The position numbers and the translations under genes are program-made. Shown here piece by piece: positions 51,347 to 59,556 of a stretch of DNA of 64,000 bases (position 1 is the stretch's first letter; the number at the start of each line of letters is the position of its first letter). Origin of the DNA: an uncultured Steroidobacter sp. (lineage in GTDB: Bacteria; Pseudomonadota; Gammaproteobacteria; Steroidobacterales; Steroidobacteraceae); contig CALMII010000038.1 of NCBI GenBank assembly GCA_937864115.1, forward strand, positions 1 through 64,000, written 5' to 3'. The notes below the pieces were generated by a model. The model saw nothing but the letters and a program-made list of their open reading frames with translations, ran no database searches and was not told where the DNA came from.

Positions 51347-52262
51347 AAACAAAACCCTCCGCCCTGCGCCCGATGTGCTCTTCGCCGCGTCGCTTCGCCA
51401 GCTCCACCTGGCGATGGCGCTCGCGCAGACCGGCCTGCTTCTCCTGCGACTTCTGTCCATGACACGCGGGGCAACTCACGCCCTCGACGAACAGATCCGA
51501 GCGCTTGTCTTCCTCGCCGATCGGATTGCGGCACGAACGGCACAGATCATGTTTGCCGGGCTGCAGGCCGTGCCCGACGGCGACCCGCTCATCGAAGACG
51601 AAACACTCTCCCTGCCAGCGACTCTCGCTCTCCGGAACCGTCTCCAGGTATTTCAGAATGCCTCCCTGCAGGTGGTAGACCTCTTCGAAGCCTTCCGAGC
51701 GCAGGAACGCGGTCGACTTCTCGCAGCGGATGCCGCCGGTGCAGAACATCGCGACTTTCTTCTTCGCACGCAGTCCCTCGTGACTGCGGACCCACGCTGG
51801 CAGTTCGCTGAAGCTGCGCGTCTGCGGATTCACCGCGCCTGCGAAACTGCCGAGCGCCACTTCGTAGTCATTGCGCACGTCGACCACGACGACATCGGGA
51901 TCCGCGATCAGCCGGTTCCAGTCCTGAGGCTTCACGTAGGTGCCGGCCATGCGTGTCGGATCGACGCCCGGCACACCCATCGTGACGATCTCCTTCTTGA
52001 GCCGCACCTTCATGCGATAGAAAGGTTGGCGCGACGCACCCGACTCCTTGTGTTCCAGATCGGCCAGGCGCGGATCGCGACGCAGCCAGTCGAGCACTTC
52101 GCGCACCTGCTGCGCCTCGCCCGCGATCGTGCCGTTCACGCCTTCGGCGGCGAGCAGGATCGTGCCCTTTACGCCGCGTTCTTCGCAGAACGCCAGCAGG
52201 GGCGCCTTGAGGTCGGCGAAATCCGGCAGGGCAACGAACTTGTAGAAGGCGGCGGCGATCAT
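51282..52262 (-). CDS. trhO: tRNA uridine(34) hydroxylase, rhodanese-domain
   Basis: A 326-residue TrhO/YceA protein that hydroxylates U34 of tRNA toward 5-methoxy- or 5-carboxymethoxyuridine. N-terminal ferredoxin-like part (FYKFVALPDFADLKAPL), central rhodanese domain with catalytic Cys in VAMFCTGGIRCEKSTAFL, and C-terminal zinc Cys pairs LCRSCRNP and SCPACH. The final 21 residues, beginning SSCGAGFSRP, are encoded wholly by REP element 6, so the natural C-terminus has been replaced or extended. Start MIAAAFYK at 52262 is family-typical. Confidence 0.93.
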   Translation of the reverse strand: MIAAAFYKFVALPDFADLKAPLLAFCEERGVKGTILLAAEGVNGTIAGEAQQVREVLDWLRRDPRLADLEHKESGASRQPFYRMKVRLKKEIVTMGVPGVDPTRMAGTYVKPQDWNRLIADPDVVVVDVRNDYEVALGSFAGAVNPQTRSFSELPAWVRSHEGLRAKKKVAMFCTGGIRCEKSTAFLRSEGFEEVYHLQGGILKYLETVPESESRWQGECFVFDERVAVGHGLQPGKHDLCRSCRNPIGEEDKRSDLFVEGVSCPACHGQKSQEKQAGLRERHRQVELAKRRGEEHIGRRAEGFVSSCGAGFSRPSEESGQTKESG

Positions 52263-52300
52263 GGAAGGACACGGTCGGCGGGAGGGCCGGAAGAATAGCC

Positions 52301-52327
52301 GCAAAAGGCGCAAAAGGCGCAAAGGAG
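52301..52327. repeat. 9-bp tandem array upstream of trhO
   Basis: GCAAAAGGC/GCAAAAGGC/GCAAAGGAG, two exact units and a degenerate third, in the divergent trhO-ada gap. It shares the 9-bp period of the other arrays but not their sequence. Confidence 0.65.
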
Positions 52328-52340
52328 AAGCTCGGTTTTC

Positions 52341-52427
52341 TTCCTGTAGGTCAGGCTTTCCCGCGGGATTTCCTTCGGTCACAGCCTGACTCCTCAGAGG
52401 CCGGCTCAAGCCGGCCCCACAGGAAGA
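52341..52427. repeat. REP-like element 7 with a 25-nt loop in palindrome A
   Basis: The arms of A, GTCAGGCT (52350-52357) and AGCCTGAC (52383-52390), are separated by 25 nt (TTCCCGCGGGATT then TCCTTCGGTCAC) instead of the usual 2 nt. Palindrome B GGCCGGCTCAAGCCGGCC is at 52399-52416. Nearly the same loop occurs in element 9, but inside palindrome B. Confidence 0.85.
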
Positions 52428-52524
52428 GGAAATGCCCGGATTCGACCGCAAGAACCCGGGTGTCAGGGAATGCCTGCCCCGGCACTCTGCGCCCATCGAT
52501 CTTGCCTCATCCGGAGAACGCGCC

Positions 52525-53625
52525 ATGATTACCTCAGCCACCGTCATTGCCCTGCCGTCTGCGATGAATACCCGCTCCGCCTACACGAACGACGATGCCC
52601 GCTGGGCCGCGGTCGTACGCCGCGATCACGAAGCGGACGGCCAGTTCTTTTATTCCGTGCGCACGACCGGCGTGTACTGCCGCCCGTCCTGCGCATCGCG
52701 TCGCGCACGACGCGAGAACGTCGGTTTCTACGGCACCGCGGCCGCGGCCGAGAAGGCCGGCTTCCGTCCGTGCAAGCGCTGCAAGCCGGATCGACCGGCG
52801 CTGGCCGCGCAGTACGCCGAGCGGATTGCACGCGCATGTCGACTCATCGAACGCAGCGAATCCGCGCCCACGCTGAACGAGCTGGCGAAGTCGACGCAGC
52901 TCAGTCCCTATCACTTCCATCGCATCTTCAAGGCAGTCACCGGCGTGACGCCGAAGGCCTATGCGACGGCGCATCGCAGCCGGCGCACGCGCAGCAACCT
53001 GAGCGGTCGCGCCTCGGTGACACAGGCGATCTACGACAGCGGCTTCAATTCCAACGCGCCGTTCTATGCACAGTCGAAGGACGTGCTCGGCATGCAGCCG
53101 CGCCAGTTCCGCGCCGGCGGCGCCGATGCGGCCATCCGCTTCGCCGTCGGCCAGTGTTCGCTCGGCGCCGTCCTCGTGGCCGCGACCGACAAGGGCGTGT
53201 GCTCGATCCTGCTGGGCGACGATCCGGAAGCACTCGTGCGCGATCTGCAGGACCGGTTCGATCGCGCCGAACTCATCGGCGGCGATGCCGACTTCGAACG
53301 ACTCGTGGCGCGAGTCGTCGGAATGGTGGAACAACCCTCGCGCGGTCTCGATCTGCCGCTCGACATCCGCGGCACCGCGTTCCAGCAACGCGTGTGGCAG
53401 GCGCTGCGCAAGATCCCGGCCGGCGCCACGATCAGCTACGCCGAGATGGCGAAGCGCATCGGTGCGCCAAAAGCGATACGCGCCGTCGCAGGCGCCTGTG
53501 CCGCGAATCCCATCGCCATCGCGATTCCCTGTCATCGCGTGGTGCGCACCGATGGCGACCTCTCCGGCTATCGCTGGGGCATCGAACGCAAGCGCGTACT
53601 GCTGGAACGCGAGAAGGCTGCCTGA
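52525..53625 (+). CDS. ada: Bifunctional Ada: methyl-DNA sensor/regulator and O6-methylguanine methyltransferase
   Basis: A 366-residue full Ada (E. coli 354). N-terminal zinc domain with Cys52, Cys56, Cys83 and Cys86 (GVYCRPSC and RPCKRC); Cys52 would accept methyl from phosphotriesters and switch on activation. An AraC-type domain follows (TLNELAKSTQLSPYHFHRIFKAVTGVTP). The C-terminal methyltransferase has IPCHRVVR with acceptor Cys336. Start 52525 has GGAG 8 nt upstream. It is followed after 2 nt by an oxygenase gene, giving a two-gene alkylation-repair operon. Confidence 0.95.
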   Translation: MITSATVIALPSAMNTRSAYTNDDARWAAVVRRDHEADGQFFYSVRTTGVYCRPSCASRRARRENVGFYGTAAAAEKAGFRPCKRCKPDRPALAAQYAERIARACRLIERSESAPTLNELAKSTQLSPYHFHRIFKAVTGVTPKAYATAHRSRRTRSNLSGRASVTQAIYDSGFNSNAPFYAQSKDVLGMQPRQFRAGGADAAIRFAVGQCSLGAVLVAATDKGVCSILLGDDPEALVRDLQDRFDRAELIGGDADFERLVARVVGMVEQPSRGLDLPLDIRGTAFQQRVWQALRKIPAGATISYAEMAKRIGAPKAIRAVAGACAANPIAIAIPCHRVVRTDGDLSGYRWGIERKRVLLEREKAA

Positions 53626-53627
53626 CC

Positions 53628-54368
53628 GTGCACGCTCGCACATCCTCGACGCGGACGGTCGATCCGGCCGCCCGCGTCGCCCGCCACGACTGGCCGCAAG
53701 CGTATGAACAACTCGATGCTCGCGGCTTCACCGTGCTCGAAGGTCTGCTCGATGAGCAGGAATGCGGCGAGCTTCGGGCTCTCTACTCCGCGGACCACGG
53801 ATTCCGCAAACGCGTCGTGATGCAACGGCACGGCTATGGCCGCGGCGAGTACAGATATTTCGCCTATCCGCTGCCGCCGCTCATCACGGATCTGCGCACA
53901 CACCTGTATCCGCGGCTGGCGGGAATCGCGAATCGCTGGCTTGAGCAGCTGCGAATCGACACGCGCTTTCCTGACGATCACCACTCGTTTCTGCAGCGCT
54001 GCCACGTCGCCGGCCAGACGCTGGCAACGCCGCTGCTCCTGCGCTACGGCGCCGGCGACTACAACTGTCTGCACCAGGATCTGTACGGCGAGCACGTGTT
54101 TCCGCTGCAGGCCGCGGCCTTGCTGTCGCAACCCGGCGAAGACTTCACCGGCGGCGAATTCGTTCTCACCGAACAACGTCCTCGAATGCAATCGCGCGCC
54201 GCTGTCGTGCCACTGCGTCGAGGCGACCTCGTGATCTTCGCCGTTCACCATCGACCGGTGCGCGGCACCCGCGGCAGCTATCGCGTCAATATGCGTCACG
54301 GCGTCAGCACCGTCGATTCCGGCGAGCGCTTCACTGCGGGCGTCATCTTTCACGACGCCGGGACGTAA
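53628..54368 (+). CDS. 2OG-Fe(II) oxygenase, Oxygenase-NA family, predicted DNA alkylation repair
   Basis: A 246-residue protein starting at GTG two nt after ada. The double-stranded beta-helix Fe site is visible: His-x-Asp in YNCLHQDLYGEHVFPLQ and the distal His before HHRPVRGTRG; Arg in SYRVNMRHGV would hold 2-oxoglutarate. The pattern matches the bacterial family predicted to demethylate nucleic acids, distinct from AlkB. Tight coupling to ada argues for repair of alkylated bases, as AlkB does in E. coli, but activity is inferred. Confidence 0.82.
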   Translation: MHARTSSTRTVDPAARVARHDWPQAYEQLDARGFTVLEGLLDEQECGELRALYSADHGFRKRVVMQRHGYGRGEYRYFAYPLPPLITDLRTHLYPRLAGIANRWLEQLRIDTRFPDDHHSFLQRCHVAGQTLATPLLLRYGAGDYNCLHQDLYGEHVFPLQAAALLSQPGEDFTGGEFVLTEQRPRMQSRAAVVPLRRGDLVIFAVHHRPVRGTRGSYRVNMRHGVSTVDSGERFTAGVIFHDAGT

Positions 54369-54370
54369 GA

Positions 54371-54456
54371 AGAGGGAGAGCCGCAAAGACCGCATAAAGG
54401 AACGGGAATTTCTTCTGATCCCTTCTTTTGTGCGGTCCTTGCGGCTCTCCTCTCTT
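54371..54456. terminator. Long hairpin after the ada-oxygenase operon
   Basis: Left arm AGAGGGAGAGCCGCAAAGAC (continuing to 54394) pairs with the right arm TGCGGTCCTTGCGGCTCTCC (54431-54450, extending to 54455), a stem of about 22 bp with one mismatch and one bulge. The inner part also pairs loosely. It starts 2 nt past the oxygenase stop. It could end the operon or protect mRNA; the CCGCAAAGA/CCGCATAAA units echo the 9-bp arrays. Confidence 0.6.
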
Positions 54457-54496
54457 CCCATTGAACCCGGCAAAGCCTTCGCGTCATAGTCGACGC

Positions 54497-55867
54497 ATGC
54501 CCACCGTCGATCTCGTTGCCGGAATTCCCTCGCAGGCGATTGCTCGCATCGGCGAGCGCGAACGCGCCCGTTATCTCGCGGCGCATCCGGTCTGCGCGGC
54601 GGCGACGCACGCTTCGGCAGCCCACTGGCTCGATGGCGTGCCGATGCACTGGATGACGGACTGGGGTCTGCCGGTGCCGCTCGTCGTGAAGCAGGCCAGC
54701 GGTTCGATCGTCGAAGACATCGACGGCCATCGTTACGGCGATTTCTGCCTGGGCGATACCGGCGCGATGTTCGGTCATTCGCCGGCGCCCGTCGCGGAAG
54801 CGATCCGGCAACAATCATCGCGCGGACTGACGTGCATGCTGCCAGTCGAAGCGACGGCGCGGATCGGCGAACTGCTGGCCGCCCACTTCAGCCTGCCCTG
54901 CTGGCAGATGACCCAGACCGCGACGGATGCGAACCGCGCCGTCGTGCGCTGGGCGCGGGCGCTGACCCGACGCAAGCGCATTCTGGTGTTCGAGGGCTGC
55001 TATCACGGCTCGCTCGAAGACACGATGGTCGAACTGTCGGACGGCAGCGTGACACCGCGTCGCGGTCAGGTCGGCCAGGTCGCGGACTTCGCTGCGCTCG
55101 CGCGCGTCGTCGAGTTCAACGACCTCGCCGGACTCGAAGCGGCACTGGCCTGGGAAGACGTGGCCTGCGTGCTGGCCGAACCGGTCATGACCAACGCCGG
55201 CATGGTGCTGCCGCAGCCAGGCTTCTGGGAGCAGGCGCGCGCCCTGTGCGACCGCTACGGCACGCTGCTGGCCATCGACGAGACTCACACGCTGAGCAGC
55301 GGCCCCGGCGGCTATGCACGACGCATCGGCCTGCGCGCGGACTTCGTCGTCGCCGGCAAGGCCATCGCGGGCGGCGTACCCTGCGCCGTGTACGGTTTCA
55401 CGACCGAACTCGCGCAGGCCATGTCCGCCTTGCTGCGCGAGAAGCCGTCGGGACATTCGGGCATGGGCACGACGCTCGCTGCGAATGCCCTGGCGAGTGC
55501 CGCGCTTGCCGCTTGCCTGGAGCATGTGATGACCGAGGACGCCTACCGGCACATGACCGATCTGTCTGCGCAACTCGTCGCCGGCATCGAGAACATCATC
55601 CAGCGGCACGCGCTGCCCTGGCACGTCAGCAACGTCGGCGCGCGCAGCGAGCTGTGCTTCTCGCGAATGCCTGCGCTCACCGCGCGGGAATCGCTCAGCG
55701 CCGCCGTGCCCGTGCTGGAACGGACGCTCCATCTCTACCTGCTGAACCGCGGCGTGCTCATCACACCCTTCCACAACATGATGCTGATCAGTCCCGCCAC
55801 CGAACCTGCCCAGGTTCGCGCGCTGCTCGATGCGCTCGACGCCTGCTGCACCGAACTGCTGTCATGA
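54497..55867 (+). CDS. Class III PLP-dependent aminotransferase
   Basis: A 456-residue fold-type I aminotransferase of the class III/HemL-like group. The PLP Lys is Lys288 in FVVAGKAIAGG and its partner Asp261 is in LLAIDETHT. The N-terminal part has IVEDIDGHRYGDFCLGDTGAMFGH. The usual GTEA phosphate loop reads QTATDANRAVVRWARA. Its stop overlaps the glutamine-synthetase-like gene by 4 nt, so the pair likely forms a gamma-glutamylation/transamination route for an amine or amino acid. The substrate is unknown. Confidence 0.85.
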   Translation: MPTVDLVAGIPSQAIARIGERERARYLAAHPVCAAATHASAAHWLDGVPMHWMTDWGLPVPLVVKQASGSIVEDIDGHRYGDFCLGDTGAMFGHSPAPVAEAIRQQSSRGLTCMLPVEATARIGELLAAHFSLPCWQMTQTATDANRAVVRWARALTRRKRILVFEGCYHGSLEDTMVELSDGSVTPRRGQVGQVADFAALARVVEFNDLAGLEAALAWEDVACVLAEPVMTNAGMVLPQPGFWEQARALCDRYGTLLAIDETHTLSSGPGGYARRIGLRADFVVAGKAIAGGVPCAVYGFTTELAQAMSALLREKPSGHSGMGTTLAANALASAALAACLEHVMTEDAYRHMTDLSAQLVAGIENIIQRHALPWHVSNVGARSELCFSRMPALTARESLSAAVPVLERTLHLYLLNRGVLITPFHNMMLISPATEPAQVRALLDALDACCTELLS

Positions 55868-57222
55868 ACCCGCACGCCGATCCCGCTGAAGCGCGCGACT
55901 TTCTCGCGGCCCATCCCGACATCGAAGCGATCGAACTGCTGATCACCGATCCCGGCGGCGTCGCCCGCGGCAAGCTCGTCGCCCGCGAAGAACTGGAAGG
56001 CATCTATCGCGAAGGCCGCTATGTCGCCGGCTCGATTCTCGGACTCGACATCACGGGCGAGGACGTCGAAGCCACCGGCCTCGTCTGGTCCGTCGGCGAT
56101 GCGGACCGACGCTGCTGGCCGATTCCGGGAACGCTGAAACGCACGCCGTGGACACGGCGTCCCTGCGCGCAGGTGCTGCTGACGATGCACGATCTCGACG
56201 GCACGCCGACGTACGCCGATCCGCGGCACGCACTGGCGCGATCGATTGCGGCGCTCGCGCCGTTGACGCCGGTCGTCGCCGCCGAGATCGAGTTCTATCT
56301 CCTGACGCGCGATGCGGACGGCACGCTGCGGCCCGCATCGGGACTGCTCTCCGGCCGCAGACAGGCGCGCTTCGATTCCTATGGACTCGGCAAGCTCGAC
56401 GACATGTCGCCGGTGTTCGACGACATCTACGCCGCCGCGAAGTCGATGGACCTGCCGCTGCGCACGCTCATGTCCGAATACGCGCCCGGCCAGTTCGAGA
56501 TCACGCTGCTGCATCGGGCCGACGCATTGCGCGCGATCGACGAAGCCATCGTCTTCAAGCGCCTGATCCGCGGCGTCGCGCTGCGACACGGCTTGATTGC
56601 GTGCTTCATGGCCAAGCCCTTCGAGGAGCAGGCCGGCAGCGGCATGCACGTGCACGTCAGCCTGCAGAACGATGCAGGCGAAAATGTCTTCGGCAGCGAC
56701 GATCCGGCCGGCACGCCGCTGCTGCGTCATGCGATCGGCGGGCTGCAGAAGACGATGGCGGAATCGATGCTGATCTTCGCGCCGAATGCGAATTCGTACC
56801 GGCGCTTCCGCCGCATGAGTTACGCGCCCGTGGCGCCGACCTGGGGAATCAACAACCGTTCGGTGAGCCTGCGGATTCCCGCCGGTGGCGCAGCGAGTCG
56901 GCATGTCGAGCATCGTGTCAGCGGCGCGGATGCAAATCCGTATCTCGTCGCGGCGACCGTTCTTGCGGGCGTGCGTGTCGGCCTAGATGGCCATTCCGAT
57001 CCCGGCCCACCGATCACTGGCAATGGTTACGAAGCCACTGCGACCGCAACACTGCCGCACGACTGGCACAGCGCCATCCGCGCCGCCGACCAGTCGCAGT
57101 TCCTGCGTAACGCACTCGGCGCCGAGTTGATGCAAGCCTTCATCGCGATCAAGCAGCAGGAGTGCGACAAGTTCAACGCGAAAGTGAGCGCAGCGGACTA
57201 CGAGTGGTACCTGGAGAATTGA
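55864..57222 (+). CDS. Glutamine synthetase family protein (PuuA/GlnT-like)
   Basis: A 452-residue homologue of glutamine synthetase. N-terminal beta-grasp IEAIELLITDPGGVARGKLVA; catalytic blocks VVAAEIEFYLL, SEYAPGQFEITLLH, GSGMHVHVSLQND, NSYRRFRRMSYAP, WGINNRSVSLRIP and VEHRVSGADANPYLVAATVLAG. The sequence style fits gamma-glutamylpolyamine synthetases, not housekeeping GlnA, which has a longer N-terminus and a Tyr adenylylation loop. Coupled to the aminotransferase, it probably glutamylates an amine for breakdown. Confidence 0.87.
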   Translation: MNPHADPAEARDFLAAHPDIEAIELLITDPGGVARGKLVAREELEGIYREGRYVAGSILGLDITGEDVEATGLVWSVGDADRRCWPIPGTLKRTPWTRRPCAQVLLTMHDLDGTPTYADPRHALARSIAALAPLTPVVAAEIEFYLLTRDADGTLRPASGLLSGRRQARFDSYGLGKLDDMSPVFDDIYAAAKSMDLPLRTLMSEYAPGQFEITLLHRADALRAIDEAIVFKRLIRGVALRHGLIACFMAKPFEEQAGSGMHVHVSLQNDAGENVFGSDDPAGTPLLRHAIGGLQKTMAESMLIFAPNANSYRRFRRMSYAPVAPTWGINNRSVSLRIPAGGAASRHVEHRVSGADANPYLVAATVLAGVRVGLDGHSDPGPPITGNGYEATATATLPHDWHSAIRAADQSQFLRNALGAELMQAFIAIKQQECDKFNAKVSAADYEWYLEN

Positions 57223-57238
57223 GCATGAGGATTCGCTC

Positions 57239-57303
57239 CGCCTGTGGGGCCGGCTTCAGCCGGCCTGAAGAATGTCAGGCTGAAGCCTGACCCACAGGAA
57301 GAG
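57239..57303. repeat. REP-like element 8 (B and A)
   Basis: Palindrome B GGCCGGCTTCAGCCGGCC (57248-57265) and A GTCAGGCTGAAGCCTGAC (57274-57291), framed by CCTGTGGGG and CCCACAGGAAG. It fills the gap between the convergent glutamine-synthetase and pirin stops. Confidence 0.85.
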
Positions 57304-57316
57304 GCAGGAGCGACGC

Positions 57317-58207
57317 TTACGTCGTCGCGGTCAGCGTGCGCGGCGGAATGCGCCCGAACTGGCCGGAATTGAAATCGCGGATGGCCTGCTCGATCTCCTC
57401 GTTCGTGTTCATCACGAACGGTCCGTAGCCCGCGATCGGTTCGTCCAGCGGCTCGCCGCTCAGCACCAGGAAGCTCGCATCGACGCCGCCGGCTTCCAGC
57501 AGCACCTCGCCGGCTTCGCGATCCATGAGCACGAACTGTCCTTCGCGAACGATGTCGCCGCCGTTGATCTGCACATTGCCGCGCAGGATCACCAGTGCCA
57601 CGGTGTTGCCTTCCTTGAAGTTCAACGTCGCATTGCGACCCTGCTCGAGCCGCACATCCCACACATCCACCGGACTGAACGTGCGTGCCGCACCGCGGCG
57701 TCCGTCGAACTCGCCCGCGATCACGCGCACGCTGCCGGCCTCGCCGGGCAGCGCCACCACGGGAATGTCCTCGTTCAGCAGCGTCTGATAGCTCGGCGCC
57801 GTCATCTTGTCCTTCGCCGGCAGATTCACCCACAACTGCACCATGTGCAGGTTGCCGCCGCGACGCGTGAAGGCCTCGGAATGGAATTCCTCGTGCAGGA
57901 TGCCGGCGCCCGCCGTCATCCACTGCACATCGCCCGGGCCGATCCTGCCGCCGGCGCCGGTGGAATCGCGATGCTCGACCTCGCCCTCATAGACGACCGT
58001 GACGGTCTCGAAACCGCGATGCGGATGCTCGCCCACGCCGCGCCGGCCGTTGCCCGGCGTGAACGCGAACGGACCGGCATGATCGAGCAGCAGGAACGGA
58101 CTCAGATGCTGGCCCTGGCTGTTGTACGAAAAGAGCGAGCGCACCGGAAAACCGTCGCCCACCCAGTGCTTCCCGGGCGCGCTGTAAATACCGACGATCT
58201 GTTTCAT
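57317..58207 (-). CDS. Pirin family protein
   Basis: A 296-residue bicupin. The N-terminal cupin has the metal-binding His set in GVGEHPHRGFETVTVVYEGEVEHRDS and GILHEEFH; the C-terminal cupin starts near GNTVALVILRGNVQINGG. Bacterial pirins include quercetin dioxygenases and regulators of pyruvate dehydrogenase; function here is open. It diverges from a LysR gene over 115 bp with matching palindromes, the typical pirin-LysR pair. Confidence 0.92.
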   Translation of the reverse strand: MKQIVGIYSAPGKHWVGDGFPVRSLFSYNSQGQHLSPFLLLDHAGPFAFTPGNGRRGVGEHPHRGFETVTVVYEGEVEHRDSTGAGGRIGPGDVQWMTAGAGILHEEFHSEAFTRRGGNLHMVQLWVNLPAKDKMTAPSYQTLLNEDIPVVALPGEAGSVRVIAGEFDGRRGAARTFSPVDVWDVRLEQGRNATLNFKEGNTVALVILRGNVQINGGDIVREGQFVLMDREAGEVLLEAGGVDASFLVLSGEPLDEPIAGYGPFVMNTNEEIEQAIRDFNSGQFGRIPPRTLTATT

Positions 58208-58226
58208 GGCTGCCTCCTTCGACAGG

Positions 58227-58310
58227 GTTCCAACTGGCGAACGACGATACGCGTGGAACGACGATGCCGGTAGACGGCGATCCTGCTACTGTCCGTTCCA
58301 CCCATGGAAC
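58227..58310. promoter_or_regulatory. Candidate LysR operators between pirin and lysR-type gene
   Basis: GTTCCA (58227-58232) and TGGAAC (58254-58259) are 21 nt apart; a second, tight palindrome GTTCCA-CCCA-TGGAAC lies at 58295-58310, 12 nt before the regulator ATG. TGGAACGACGAT and TGGAACGATGAT also repeat directly. Four matching half-sites in a 115-bp divergent promoter fit a regulator controlling both genes. Confidence 0.6.
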
Positions 58311-58322
58311 GATGATCCGCGC

Positions 58323-59228
58323 ATGCAGGATCTGAACGATCTCTACTACTTCGCCCAGGTGGTCGAACACGGCGGCTTCGCGCCTGCCAGCCGTGCGCTG
58401 GGATTGCCGAAGTCGAAACTCAGCCGCCGCATCGCCCTGCTGGAAGAACGCCTCGGCGTGCGTCTCATCCAGCGATCGACCCGGCATTTCTCCGTCACCG
58501 ACATCGGTCAGGACTACTACGCACATTGCCGCGCCATGCTGCTGGAAGCCGACGCGGCGCAAGCCGCCATCGAACAGACCCGCAGCGAACCGAGCGGCGT
58601 CCTGCGCGTGACCTGCCCCATTGCCCTGCTGCATGCGCGCGTCGGCACGATGCTGACGGAGTTCATGGCGGCGTGTCCGAAGATCGAACTGCACCTTGAA
58701 GCGACCAACCGTCGCGTCGACGTGATCGCCGAAGGCATCGACATCGCACTGCGGGCGCGGCCGGCGCCGCTCGACAGCAGCGACCTGATGCTGAAGGTGC
58801 TGGGCGAACGCGGTCATGCGCTCGTCGCGAGTCGTGCGTTTCTCGAACGGCACGGACCGATCGACGTGCCGACCGATCTGACGACTCGCCCCACGCTCGA
58901 TCTCGGCCCCGCACGCCAGGAACACATCTGGATGCTCGAAGCCATCGACGGTGCGCGAGCGGAAGTCCGCCATCATCCCCGACTGGTGACCGACGACATG
59001 CTCACCCTGCGCAACGCCGCACTCGCTGGCACAGGCATCGCGCAACTGCCGTTGCTGATGGTCAGCGATGACATTCGCGCTGGAACGCTGCTGCACGTGC
59101 TGCCGTCATGGGCGCCGCGCCGTCACATCGTTCACGCGGTGTATGCGTCGAAACGCGGCCTGCGTCCGTCGGTGCGCGCGCTGCTCGATCACCTGGGCGA
59201 GCGGTTCGCGCAGTTGCGCGAGGACTGA
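58323..59228 (+). CDS. LysR family transcriptional regulator
   Basis: A 301-residue LTTR. N-terminal winged helix (about 1-60: MQDLNDLYYFAQVVEHGGFA, SRALGLPKSKLSRRIALLEERLGVRLIQRSTR), then the periplasmic-binding-like effector domain (GVLRVTCPIALLHARVGTML onward). It is of the CrgA/AaeR-like class by sequence style. Divergent to pirin, which it likely controls through the palindromes between them. Confidence 0.93.
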   Translation: MQDLNDLYYFAQVVEHGGFAPASRALGLPKSKLSRRIALLEERLGVRLIQRSTRHFSVTDIGQDYYAHCRAMLLEADAAQAAIEQTRSEPSGVLRVTCPIALLHARVGTMLTEFMAACPKIELHLEATNRRVDVIAEGIDIALRARPAPLDSSDLMLKVLGERGHALVASRAFLERHGPIDVPTDLTTRPTLDLGPARQEHIWMLEAIDGARAEVRHHPRLVTDDMLTLRNAALAGTGIAQLPLLMVSDDIRAGTLLHVLPSWAPRRHIVHAVYASKRGLRPSVRALLDHLGERFAQLRED

Positions 59229-59245
59229 GTCTGGGCGGGGCCTCT

Positions 59246-59333
59246 TACTGTGGGGCCGGCTTTCCCGTGGGATTCCCTTCGGTCACAGCCGGCCTCCTTA
59301 TCAGAGTCAGGCTGAAGCCTGACCTACAGAAAG
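59246..59333. repeat. REP-like element 9 with a 25-nt loop in palindrome B, in a 328-bp gap
   Basis: Arms GGCCGGCT (59254-59261) and AGCCGGCC (59287-59294) are separated by 25 nt, 23 of which match the loop of element 7. Palindrome A GTCAGGCTGAAGCCTGAC is at 59306-59323. The rest of the gap up to 59556 should hold the TonB receptor promoter, but I could not identify one; AT-rich sequence at 59509-59521 and GGGGGAATC before the ATG are the only notable parts. Confidence 0.85.
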
Positions 59334-59556
59334 ACCGCATCTGCTCTGCAGACCACCGCCGCATCGCCCCGTTGCCTTCGCAACAGACGACGCCCTCGAC
59401 CGAAAACCGCAGCAAAAGCGCTCTGCAGAACGCATAAATCTTTGCATTCCGGCGTGTAGACGCCCTCTCGCAGCCGCGCGTAGGCTCCGCAGCCGCTGAA
59501 ACGAAAACAAAAAGAAACGAATCGCGCACCAAACGAAAATCCAGTCAGGGGGAATC

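Noticed and set aside
52301..52327. An Ada-box-like AAAGGCGCAAAG upstream of ada
   Set aside because: It resembles the E. coli Ada site but has an extra base, lies about 200 nt from the ada start, and is explained as part of a 9-bp tandem repeat.
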